This document shows positions 25,145-32,067 of a stretch of DNA of 64,000 nt, one piece after another (positions within the stretch are counted from its first letter, which is position 1; every line of letters begins with the position of its first letter). The DNA comes from JAEYOM01 sp036260935 (GTDB taxonomy: Bacteria; Bacillota; Clostridia; Acetivibrionales; DTU013). The translations under genes and the position numbers were made by a program. Below the pieces are notes generated by a model. That model did not search any database. It saw only the letters and a list, made by a program, of their open reading frames with translations, and was not told the DNA's origin. The stretch lies in contig DATALQ010000051.1 in the NCBI GenBank assembly GCA_036260935.1, forward strand, positions 62,001 to 126,000. The letters run 5' to 3'.

Positions 25145-26278
25145 TCACCAGATCCTGTAGTTACCGCTCAGTGCGAGCATTGCAAACAAATACAGGCAAT
25201 TGTCGTAATACCGCCTGACACCGGTACGGACCGGAGTATTCCAAAACAGCTCAACGCATTTTTCGGCATTTTCGCCTTCGCCTGCGAGAGACGCCTCTGC
25301 GTTTGTCGCAATCAGGCCTACCGGGTGAAGTGCCTTTTGCTCCAGCGGCGTCCCATCGATTTCGTACCTTCTGTAATCGGCATTGGGGCCCATCGGAGTA
25401 AAAAATGCCTGTATCCTGCCGGCTTCAAGCTTCTTCCATTCATCGTTACCGAACCATGCGGCATCGAGCCCGATGTTTGCAGCTACTCTGTACGCGTCGC
25501 TGTAAAAATTGGAATGTCCGCTATTCCATTCCACCTTGTGGGGTTTTCCGTCATAATCCGAATACTCGGGGGCGAGTCCCGTCACGGGGTGGCATGCCTT
25601 TTTCAGATACTCCCTGCTGGCAGCGGCGGCTTCATGCCAGAAAGCCTTATCCCCGGGATCTCCCCATTGCGAGAACAATTCATAGAAATGCGGAAGATGA
25701 TATGAAGGATCCGTCCACTTAGTCTCAGGCACAAATCTAATAAGCTTGTTGGATGGCTCCCACATGGGATCCCCTTCACCCTCCTCGCCTTTGTGTACAC
25801 ACTCGTGCAATATCTTTAAAGCCTGCCTGCTGTAGTCGTAAGGTTCCGGACCATCCCCCCAGCGATGTGATGCAAAAAGCAGCGCCATGGCATAATATTC
25901 TTCCCCGTCGGGTGCCGGCCCCTCAAATCTCCTGGTGCCGTCAGTATTGCACGACCAGGCGAAATAATATTTGTATTTTCCTTCCTGATGCTGCATATAT
26001 CTGCGCGACCAGTTCCAGATGCAGTCGAACTCATGTTTCTTGTTCATCTGCACGCACATCATCATGCCGTAGGACATTCCCTCCGTCCTGGCGTCGTTGT
26101 TGCCGGTATCAAGGAGATACCCCATATCGTTGCCTGCCTGATAATAGATCCTGGTATCCTCGTCACCGTAAAAAAGCTTCTGCCAGGTCTCTTCCAGCCT
26201 CTTAGCTATTTCCTCATCGGAGTATCCATACTCTTTGAATACATTGCGGTATTTACCGGTGTAAAAAGCTCCGTCCAT
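25145..26278 (-). CDS. GH8 reducing-end xylose-releasing exo-oligoxylanase
   Basis: 377 residues without a signal peptide, so cytoplasmic. The sequence is that of the Rex-type glycoside hydrolase family 8 enzymes: NNDARTEGMSYGMMMCVQ holds the catalytic acid Glu66, WSRRYMQHQEGKYKYYFAW and APDGEEYYAMALLFASHRWG follow, and NSGHSNFYSDAYRVAAN carries the likely general base Asp. Such enzymes remove xylose from the reducing end of short xylo-oligosaccharides after import. GGAG 8 nt before ATG sets the start. It stands alone; no xylanase or oligosaccharide transporter is nearby. Confidence 0.88.
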   Translation of the reverse strand: MDGAFYTGKYRNVFKEYGYSDEEIAKRLEETWQKLFYGDEDTRIYYQAGNDMGYLLDTGNNDARTEGMSYGMMMCVQMNKKHEFDCIWNWSRRYMQHQEGKYKYYFAWSCNTDGTRRFEGPAPDGEEYYAMALLFASHRWGDGPEPYDYSRQALKILHECVHKGEEGEGDPMWEPSNKLIRFVPETKWTDPSYHLPHFYELFSQWGDPGDKAFWHEAAAASREYLKKACHPVTGLAPEYSDYDGKPHKVEWNSGHSNFYSDAYRVAANIGLDAAWFGNDEWKKLEAGRIQAFFTPMGPNADYRRYEIDGTPLEQKALHPVGLIATNAEASLAGEGENAEKCVELFWNTPVRTGVRRYYDNCLYLFAMLALSGNYRIW

Positions 26279-26342
26279 TGCCAGCTCTCCTTTACAATAA
26301 TTTAATTAATCATTTAGCCAATCTATCTAAACAAATTACAAC

Positions 26343-26374
26343 AAAAGAGCCCCTGGAGATCCATGAGCTCTTTT
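26343..26374 (-). terminator. Terminator of the CheX gene
   Basis: AAAAGAGC and GCTCTTTT pair around a 16-nt loop, and on the minus strand a T-rich stretch follows, 28 nt after the CheX stop codon. Confidence 0.75.
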
Positions 26375-26401
26375 AAAACGCGGTCTGGTATAGGCATTTA
26401 A

Positions 26402-26866
26402 TCAACCTTCCGTTGAAATATCAAGATCGATCTTATCAGTTTCGCTAAACTCCAGCGGTATGCAGACCGTTTTCATTTTATTGGTCGTTATCTGCATGTT
26501 TTCGCCGACCAGCAGGGACGGAGGCGTGATGTCGATGTTTATTCCCCTGTTGTACAGTATCGTTGCAGCATTGCCCATGATCATGTTTGCCATTTCGGAG
26601 ATCGCGCTCTTGGACATCTCGTCAAACTCGGTAACCGGCATACCCATCATCATAATTGAAGCTATTTTAAGTGCGAATTGTCTGTTTATTGAAAATACGG
26701 CCTGGCCGCGCAATTTACCGGTCAAACCGACCATTATCAGAATATCTTCACTTTGGTACGGAGAATTTTTCAGGTAAACCTTGCCTAGTTTTGCATCGAG
26801 TTGGGTCAATTGCTTCAATACGGTTTGACTTGCTTCAATGAAAGGATTGATATATTCAATGTTCAT
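26402..26866 (-). CDS. CheX-type CheY-P phosphatase
   Basis: 154 residues from ATG 26866 (GGGGG 8 nt upstream; an in-frame ATG at 26881 overlaps that site). The protein has the CheC/CheX/FliY fold; the central helix SAISEMANMIMGNA carries the Glu and Asn expected for CheY-P dephosphorylation. There is only one such helix in the visible sequence, as in CheX. It would reset chemotaxis or another receiver-based signal. No other chemotaxis genes lie nearby, and it has its own terminator. Since the organism has several response regulators here, its true partner is open. Confidence 0.8.
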   Translation of the reverse strand: MNIEYINPFIEASQTVLKQLTQLDAKLGKVYLKNSPYQSEDILIMVGLTGKLRGQAVFSINRQFALKIASIMMMGMPVTEFDEMSKSAISEMANMIMGNAATILYNRGINIDITPPSLLVGENMQITTNKMKTVCIPLEFSETDKIDLDISTEG

Positions 26867-26969
26867 TTGCCGAACCCCCATCTTTACCTAATATGAATAA
26901 GCGACAATATATAACTACTTTCTACATTATCGGAAAAAATCCTTCTTTTCATGAGAGTTTTTGCAACAA

Positions 26970-27521
26970 TCAACTGTGTTCCAATATTATCCTGAGCGCC
27001 TTTGTGGTAATGGGAGACCCTCTTGAAACCTCATCCTGGTAATCCATTTTCCCCGGATCACCTATGCCTACTATAAACAGTTCGGGCCGGGATCTCAGTA
27101 TGCTCAGTGTATCGCCGCAGATCTTGTCGCTGTAGGTATTATCGCCGAATTTGTCCACCGAGTGCTTTATGACTTCTCCGGTCTTGGTGACAGAATAGTC
27201 TATTTTCAGCCCGTTGCAATCCTTTCCATTTGAAGAAACAGCTACAATGCCTAATATATCGAGCTTGCGGCAGTCCAGCAGATAATCCATGACTCTTTCG
27301 CCGGGACCTTTTCCCTTTGCACCCCTGTCATCCACCATCACTACTACGGGGTCATGCAAAGCCTGTAAAATCTTTTCTTCTATTTCCGCTCCTGACAAAA
27401 AAGTGGGATTTCCTGCAGACGAGGAAATACAGCGGCCGCCGATATTGGCTGTCGCTTTTTCGATCGCTGCCTTGGCAACCATGTCCCCATCGGTTACCAG
27501 TATAACCTTGCGTTTTTTCAT
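26970..27521 (-). CDS. Stage V sporulation protein AE, soluble (SpoVAEa-like)
   Basis: 183 residues. The N-terminus KKRKVILVTDGDMVAKAAIE and the stretches VVVMVDDRGAKGKGPGE and ELFIVGIGDPGKMDYQDE are typical of the soluble SpoVAEa protein, which is associated with the spoVA channel operon of spore formers. Its exact job in dipicolinic acid uptake or release is not known. It is the last gene of the spoVA operon and begins 11 nt after the end of spoVAE(b). Confidence 0.88.
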   Translation of the reverse strand: MKKRKVILVTDGDMVAKAAIEKATANIGGRCISSSAGNPTFLSGAEIEEKILQALHDPVVVMVDDRGAKGKGPGERVMDYLLDCRKLDILGIVAVSSNGKDCNGLKIDYSVTKTGEVIKHSVDKFGDNTYSDKICGDTLSILRSRPELFIVGIGDPGKMDYQDEVSRGSPITTKALRIILEHS

Positions 27522-27532
27522 ATAGCTCTCCG

Positions 27533-27904
27533 TCAGGTCTTGATTTTAGGTTTAAATACAATTGCAAAAAGGTAAGCGAAGAAAATCGCCGCCGCCACGC
27601 CTGCGGCAGTAGCCCGTATCCCACCGGTCAACGCACCGAGCAGTCCATATTTGTCAACATCTATGAAGGCACCCTTGGCCAGGCTGTATCCGAATCCCGT
27701 AAGCGGTATCGTAGCGCCCGCTCCTCCGATATCGACCAGCTTTTGGTACAATCCCAGTGCAGCAAGGAAAACGCCTGCTGTGACATAAATCACCAATATC
27801 CTCGCAGCAGTAAGCTTGGTCTTATCTATCAATATCTGTCCGATTGCACAGATCACTCCGCCGACAATAAATGCGCTCAAATATTGCATAAATGTTTGCC
27901 GCAT
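27533..27904 (-). CDS. spoVAE: Stage V sporulation protein AE, membrane (SpoVAEb)
   Basis: 123 residues with four hydrophobic segments, the length and layout of SpoVAEb. The motif GGAGATIPLTGFGYSLAKGA resembles the one in SpoVAC. With SpoVAC and SpoVAD it forms the inner-membrane machinery that moves calcium-dipicolinate into the forespore. Its ribosome site AGGAGG at about 8 nt is the copy that directly follows hairpin repeat C1. Confidence 0.9.
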   Translation of the reverse strand: MRQTFMQYLSAFIVGGVICAIGQILIDKTKLTAARILVIYVTAGVFLAALGLYQKLVDIGGAGATIPLTGFGYSLAKGAFIDVDKYGLLGALTGGIRATAAGVAAAIFFAYLFAIVFKPKIKT

Positions 27905-27920
27905 CGCATCAACCTCCTAT

Positions 27921-27963
27921 GAAAGTTTTAAAGGAAATCCGCGCCTCATGGCGCTAAACTTCC
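27921..27963 (-). repeat. Operon hairpin repeat, copy C1
   Basis: Read on the minus strand it starts GGAAGTTTAGCGCC and ends AAAACTTTC; the outer stem changed from the GATGTTT/AAACATC of copy A to GAAGTTT/AAACTTT, so pairing is kept. It sits just before the AGGAGG of spoVAE and is the downstream member of a 49-bp tandem duplication with copy C2. Confidence 0.8.
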
Positions 27964-27969
27964 TCCTAT

Positions 27970-28012
27970 GAAAGTTTTAAAGGAAATCCGCGCCTCATGG
28001 CGCTAAACTTCC
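27970..28012 (-). repeat. Operon hairpin repeat, copy C2
   Basis: Identical in sequence to copy C1, shifted by 49 bp. The TGA stop codon of spoVAD (27995-27997) lies inside the loop of this copy, so the last residues of SpoVAD (GGSLAP) are encoded by the repeat. Confidence 0.8.
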
Positions 28013-29026
28013 TCCTATAACATTCTCAATGGCAATGGCATGGGCGATACAAGGTATCGTCTCTCCCTGCTGCACGCTTGAAGGACTCAACAGCGCTCCC
28101 GTTGGAACGAAAAGTACCCTTTTGAGCTTTCCTTTTTTCAAGCTGTCATACAGAAATCCCGCAAATACGGTTGCAGAACACCCGCAGCCGCTTCCTCCCG
28201 AGTGTACGTCCTGCTTTTTATCAAAGATCATGAGGCCGCAGTCGTTAAGTATGCTTCCGACTCGTACCCCGTTGGAGGAAAGCAGGTCGTCCGCTATTTC
28301 CCTTCCGACTGAGCCCAGATCTCCCGTAACAATCATATCGTAATAATCCTGCGCCAGGCCTGTATCCTCGAAATGCGCGTATATCGTATCAGCTGCGGCA
28401 GGCGCCATCGCAGCACCCATATTGTTCTGGTCCTTTATGCCCATATCTACTATTTTTCCGGTCGTTATCCTGGTAACATACGGTCCCGTGCCTTCAGACG
28501 TCAAAAGCGCACTGCCGGCACCCGTTACAGTCCACTGCGCCGTAGGTGGGCGCTGCGATCCAAGCTCGAGAGGATATCTGAACTGCTTCTCCGCCGAACA
28601 AAAATGACTTGAAGTCATACAGACTATGTTTGCTGCAAAACCTCCGTCTATAAGCATAGCTCCAAGGCTGATAGATTCTCCCATAGTCGAACAGGCACCG
28701 TATACACCGAAGAACGGAGTATTCGATTCGCGCAGGCCGAAACTGGACGCAATACACTGGTTCAGCAAATCGCCCGCTATTATATAGTCCAGGGAGCTTG
28801 CCGCTAAGACTGCCTTCGACAGGACTTTTGCAAGTGCTTCCCGCACAAATTTGCTCTCGGCCTTTTCCCAGGTCTTCTCTCCCCAAAATTCATCGCTGAC
28901 CGTTTGGTCGAAATAGCCGGCAAGCGGGCCTTTCCCTTCCTTTGGTCCCACAATCGAAGCTGTTGCCGCGATGACCGGCGGATTTCTGAATTGTGTGGTC
29001 TGCTTGCCCACTTTCTTCTCCAACAT
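27995..29026 (-). CDS. spoVAD: Stage V sporulation protein AD
   Basis: 343 residues from ATG 29026 (GGAG 8 nt upstream; ATG 29032 is too close). SpoVAD has a thiolase-like fold and binds dipicolinic acid. Visible stretches: GPLAGYFDQTVSDEFWGEKT, the ASSLDYIIAGDLLNQCIASS region with VYGACSTMGES in the place of the thiolase Cys, VTGDLGSVGREIADDLL, and HSGGSGCGCSATVFAG. The C-terminus ENVIGGSLAP ends inside repeat C2, so the original end has probably been replaced by the element. Confidence 0.95.
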   Translation of the reverse strand: MLEKKVGKQTTQFRNPPVIAATASIVGPKEGKGPLAGYFDQTVSDEFWGEKTWEKAESKFVREALAKVLSKAVLAASSLDYIIAGDLLNQCIASSFGLRESNTPFFGVYGACSTMGESISLGAMLIDGGFAANIVCMTSSHFCSAEKQFRYPLELGSQRPPTAQWTVTGAGSALLTSEGTGPYVTRITTGKIVDMGIKDQNNMGAAMAPAAADTIYAHFEDTGLAQDYYDMIVTGDLGSVGREIADDLLSSNGVRVGSILNDCGLMIFDKKQDVHSGGSGCGCSATVFAGFLYDSLKKGKLKRVLFVPTGALLSPSSVQQGETIPCIAHAIAIENVIGGSLAP

Positions 29027-29055
29027 TTCCATTACTCCTTTGAATTCAAGAAAAG

Positions 29056-29502
29056 CTAAAATTTAATCAGATAATGTATGATACCTGCAAGTATAGAAGA
29101 ACTAATGCCGAATACAAGCACCGGTCCTGCGATCAGGAACATTCTTGTACCGATGCCCATCACGAAGCCCTCGCTCTTGTACTCCATGGCCGGAGATGCA
29201 ATGGAATTTGCGAAACCTGTTATGGGTACGATCGATCCGGCGCCAGCAAACCTGCCGAGATCATCATATACGTTCAAAGCTGTAAACAGGATCCCCAGAA
29301 ACACCATCGTAACAGATGTAAGAGAAGCTGTTACATCCTTGTCAAAACCCATGGCCTTGAAGGAATTCATAAAGAACTGCCCCAGCATGCAAATAAGCCC
29401 GCCTACAAGGAAAGCTCTGGACATGTTCAAAAGAAGCTTGGAATCAGGCGATTTCTTATCAACATATTTTTTGTATTCTTCCTTGGTCATTACCTGCTGC
29501 AA
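29056..29502 (-). CDS. spoVAC: Stage V sporulation protein AC
   Basis: 148 residues with four membrane segments and the conserved GAGSIVPITGFANSIASPAME. SpoVAC acts as a mechanosensitive channel component for calcium-dipicolinate in the spore inner membrane. The start is TTG 29502 with GGAGG 7 nt upstream; the site overlaps the TGA of the small gene before it, so translation is likely coupled. It is followed by spoVAD after about 30 nt. No spoVAA or spoVAB is present, as is usual for clostridia. Confidence 0.95.
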   Translation of the reverse strand: MQQVMTKEEYKKYVDKKSPDSKLLLNMSRAFLVGGLICMLGQFFMNSFKAMGFDKDVTASLTSVTMVFLGILFTALNVYDDLGRFAGAGSIVPITGFANSIASPAMEYKSEGFVMGIGTRMFLIAGPVLVFGISSSILAGIIHYLIKF

Positions 29503-29514
29503 TAAAATCCCTCC

Positions 29515-29670
29515 TCAAGCTTTATGAAGAGTGCCCAACAGGACGAATACGCCTCTGGAAGGTATCTTTTCATTGTTCTGGCTTGTAATGAACAAAATAA
29601 TCAGCACCGCCAGGACTATCAACGTCATAATTATCAGGAACAGCTTATACCTGTTCAGTATAGCCAACAT
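29515..29670 (-). CDS. 51-aa single-pass membrane protein heading the spoVA operon
   Basis: ATG 29670 has GAGGTG upstream and opens a 51-codon frame whose stop TGA overlaps the ribosome site of spoVAC. Residues about 9-28 are a hydrophobic segment (KLFLIIMTLIVLAVLIILF), followed by a short polar tail with EKIPSRGVFVLLG. The sigma-G-like promoter at 29707-29736 lies just upstream, so this would be the first gene of the spoVA transcript. I do not recognise a family. The spacing, coupling and ribosome site make it likely to be translated. Confidence 0.65.
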   Translation of the reverse strand: MLAILNRYKLFLIIMTLIVLAVLIILFITSQNNEKIPSRGVFVLLGTLHKA

Positions 29671-29706
29671 AGCCAACACCTCATTTTCTGTTAATGTATT
29701 TATTAT

Positions 29707-29736
29707 TATTATTGGAACAGACGGAAATAAGTATTC
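29707..29736 (-). promoter_or_regulatory. Sigma-G-like promoter of the spoVA operon
   Basis: On the minus strand GAATA is followed after 17 nt by CAATAATA, close to the forespore sigma-G pattern (GMATR, 17-18 nt, CAT/CAA-rich -10). It lies 37 nt upstream of the 51-aa gene. spoVA is a known sigma-G target in Bacillus. Confidence 0.5.
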
Positions 29737-29810
29737 AAGAAAAATAATGCTAAATTGTCGAAAGCGTTATGCCGACTGACGCTAAATCTATGTTCTAGTA
29801 CTACGACTGC

Positions 29811-30062
29811 GCATTTGCGATATGCAGGCTGATAGATATTACATGAGTTTTGTAAACTAGAGCATATTGATGAAGCATTATCAAGGGCAAATCATTGTTT
29901 GAGCGTAGCTTTAGCGGAGCAATATGAAATGCTCCGCATTTCGTTTCTGCTGTAAGTATTTGCGCAGCAAATACTATTGTTTGATTTGCCAGGTAAAGCT
30001 GAATCTATATGCTCTGTGAGCAAAACTCGTAATAGCGATTAGCCTGCATATCGCATATTGCT
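29811..30062. repeat. Y-shaped inverted-repeat element 1
   Basis: About 250 bp without coding capacity between sigF and the spoVA promoter. Successive arms pair from outside in: 29816-29830 with 30041-30055 (15 bp perfect), 29845-29852 with 30021-30028, 29859-29867 with 30007-30015, 29886-29894 with 29982-29990. The core holds two perfect hairpins, 29914-29921/29930-29937 and 29955-29963/29967-29975. The right arm is partly duplicated at 30066-30102. It may be a structured RNA or a non-autonomous mobile element. The rest of the 517-bp gap around it shows no gene. Confidence 0.7.
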
Positions 30063-30065
30063 TAA

Positions 30066-30102
30066 GCGAAACTTGCAATAGCTACCAACCTGCATATCGC
30101 AT
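30066..30102. repeat. Second copy of the right arm of element 1
   Basis: GCGAAACTTGCAATAGC...CCTGCATATCGCAT repeats the 37-nt stretch ending at 30056 with about eight differences, 46 nt further on. The same end motif occurs a third time inverted at 29816. Confidence 0.65.
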
Positions 30103-30187
30103 TCAGACGGTGCGATCAAATAAACAGCAAAATAAAAATCCTATCAATAGGGGTGCGAGGAGAAAGTTAAAAGAGAGGATGTGAGGA

Positions 30188-30934
30188 TCAGGTGTAATTG
30201 ATGCGGTTGCGTATGTCGTCGAGGATTTTGCGTTCTATCCTCGATACCTGTACCTGGGAAATGCCAAGCATCTTGGCTATCTGGACCTGTGTCTGCTCCT
30301 TGAAATAGCGGAGGATTATGATCTGCTTTTCACGCGGTTTCAAAGTGTCCATTACCTGCTTCAGCGCAATTTTATCGATAATGTCGGTTTCATCGTCGTT
30401 CAGATTGTCGTCAAGCCTGTCTATCAGCATCAGCGAAGAATGGTCCCCCTCCCCGACTGGGTTGTACAGCGATTCGGGGGTGTGTCCCGCCTCTACGGCC
30501 ATGACAAGCTCTTCTGTCGATATTTCAAGCCTCTGGGCCATTTCGCTTATGGTCGGTTCACGGCCGAGTTCCTTGCTCATGACCTCTTTGGCTATGTGCG
30601 CCTTATTAGAGATTTCCTTGAGCGACCGGCTCACCTTTATGATACCGTCATCCCTGAGAAAACGCTTTATCTCGCCGATGATCATAGGTACTGCATATGT
30701 GGAAAATTTGACGTCGAAGGTCGTGTCGAACTTGTTGATTGCCTTGATAAGCCCGATACAGCCAATCTGGAACAGGTCGTCCGTTTCATGTCCCCTGTTC
30801 TGGAACCTGCGAACGATACTCCAGACAAGGCCTATATTCTTCTCGACAAGAATGCTTTGAGCAGCCTTGTCGCCTTCTTTTGCTTTCAGGATCAACTGTA
30901 TCGTATCTATAGTTTCATAAGGTTTTTCACTCAT
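30188..30934 (-). CDS. sigF: Forespore sigma factor F
   Basis: 248 residues from ATG 30934 (GAAAGG 8 nt upstream; an in-frame start 12 codons earlier has no site). Region 2 is visible as ETDDLFQIGCIGLIKAINKF and KFSTYAVPMIIGEIKRFLRD, region 3 as ISEMAQRLEISTEEL, and region 4 as LKPREKQIIILRYFKEQTQ with IAKMLGISQVQVSRIERK. As the third gene of the spoIIA operon it is the early forespore sigma factor, held inactive by SpoIIAB until septation. The next downstream feature is Y-shaped element 1 and then spoVA, so no clear terminator follows except that element. Confidence 0.95.
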   Translation of the reverse strand: MSEKPYETIDTIQLILKAKEGDKAAQSILVEKNIGLVWSIVRRFQNRGHETDDLFQIGCIGLIKAINKFDTTFDVKFSTYAVPMIIGEIKRFLRDDGIIKVSRSLKEISNKAHIAKEVMSKELGREPTISEMAQRLEISTEELVMAVEAGHTPESLYNPVGEGDHSSLMLIDRLDDNLNDDETDIIDKIALKQVMDTLKPREKQIIILRYFKEQTQVQIAKMLGISQVQVSRIERKILDDIRNRINYT

Positions 30935-31065
30935 ATACAAAACCTTTCTTCCGACCATGAAAAGAATCATTAGTTGAAAATGCAGTAATTTGTTACATTA
31001 TTTTACATCTAATTGTAAAAATAAAAGCAGCAAAATGCTGTTACCGACTACCGCCCGCTTTAGTT

Positions 31066-31506
31066 TCACTCTCTGCCGTCAAGCGATCCGAAATGCTTGG
31101 AAAGCGTCACAGTAGTGCCTTCACCCGGTTTGGAAGTCACCCTGACGTTGTCCATAAAGCTCTCCATTACGGTGAAGCCCATGCCTGAACGCTCCATATC
31201 GGGTTTGGACGTAAACAGCGGCTGCATAGCCTCCTCGATATTTTCGATACCCCTGCCGTCATCGGATATCTCTATTTCAACGCTTTTGTCGAACTGGCGG
31301 CATGTCATCCTTATAATACCGTACTTATTTTCATAACCGTGGATTATCGCATTAGTGACCGCTTCCGAAACGGCGGTCTTAACATCCGCAAGTTCCTCCA
31401 GCGTCGGATCGAGCTGGGAGACAAATGCCGCCGCCACCACCCGGGCAAAAGCTTCGTTGCTCGATTTACTCAAAAATTCAAGTTTCATTTCATTTACAGG
31501 CTGCAT
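31066..31506 (-). CDS. spoIIAB: Anti-sigma F factor and kinase SpoIIAB
   Basis: 146 residues. A GHKL ATPase fold: EAVTNAIIHGY (N box), ISDDGRGIENIEEAM (G1) and MERSGMGFTVMESFMD (G2 with the ATP lid). It binds sigma F and phosphorylates SpoIIAA on its Ser. ATG 31506 has GGGAG 9 nt upstream; a second in-frame ATG five codons later is possible. It lies 88 nt after spoIIAA and 131 nt before sigF, larger gaps than the overlaps seen in Bacillus. Confidence 0.95.
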   Translation of the reverse strand: MQPVNEMKLEFLSKSSNEAFARVVAAAFVSQLDPTLEELADVKTAVSEAVTNAIIHGYENKYGIIRMTCRQFDKSVEIEISDDGRGIENIEEAMQPLFTSKPDMERSGMGFTVMESFMDNVRVTSKPGEGTTVTLSKHFGSLDGRE

Positions 31507-31594
31507 ATCATTTCGCTCCCTTTACACAAATCTCATACCGGCGATGCCTGGGGCGGTGTCCCGTCCCTGCCCGTGTCGGCGGTCCAAAGCCGCC

Positions 31595-31939
31595 TTAAGC
31601 GCTGGCAAGCGCATTCATTGCATGTTCCAGATCACCGCATATGGGCATAAGCTTAAGGATACCTGACAATTCAAGTATCCGGCAGATTTTTTGATCTTTA
31701 CATATAATTGCCGTATTGCCGCCGAGTTTTCTTACATTTGCATATCTGCCCACTATCACGCCTATTCCCGAGCTGTCCATAAAGCTCAGCCTTGACAGGT
31801 CGAAAACCACATTACGTGTCGTTGCTTTCAACAATTCGCCTTCGATCTTATTCCGGGCGTACTCGGCAAAATGATGATCCAGTTCGCCCGAAAACGTGGC
31901 GATCAATGTTGAACCCCTGTTGGTAAATTTGATTTCCAA
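31595..31939 (-). CDS. spoIIAA: Anti-anti-sigma factor SpoIIAA
   Basis: 114 residues from TTG 31939, preceded by GGAGGAG at 6 nt; the frame extends 16 codons more but begins before the ribosome site. The STAS domain is complete: ATFSGELDHHFAEYARNKIE, VVFDLSRLSFMDSSGIGVIVGRY with the Ser phosphorylated by SpoIIAB, and CRILELSGILKLMP. Dephosphorylated SpoIIAA frees sigma F. A consensus sigma-H promoter lies 57 nt upstream of the start. Confidence 0.95.
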   Translation of the reverse strand: MEIKFTNRGSTLIATFSGELDHHFAEYARNKIEGELLKATTRNVVFDLSRLSFMDSSGIGVIVGRYANVRKLGGNTAIICKDQKICRILELSGILKLMPICGDLEHAMNALASA

Positions 31940-31995
31940 ACGAATCTCCTCCGCATATTTCATTGGTAAACATCCGCATAAACCCACAGATACTA

Positions 31996-32022
31996 ATTCT
32001 TCAATTATCTGGAATATCCTTC
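31996..32022 (-). promoter_or_regulatory. Sigma-H promoter of the spoIIA operon
   Basis: On the minus strand GAAGGATAT, 11 nt, GAAGAAT fits the sigma-H consensus RNAGGAWWW-N11/12-RNNGAAT at every position. spoIIA is a classical sigma-H operon in Bacillus and clostridia. Confidence 0.75.
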
Positions 32023-32067
32023 AATGAAATATGGGAACCTTTGTAGAAAAATAATTTCTTTACGCCA

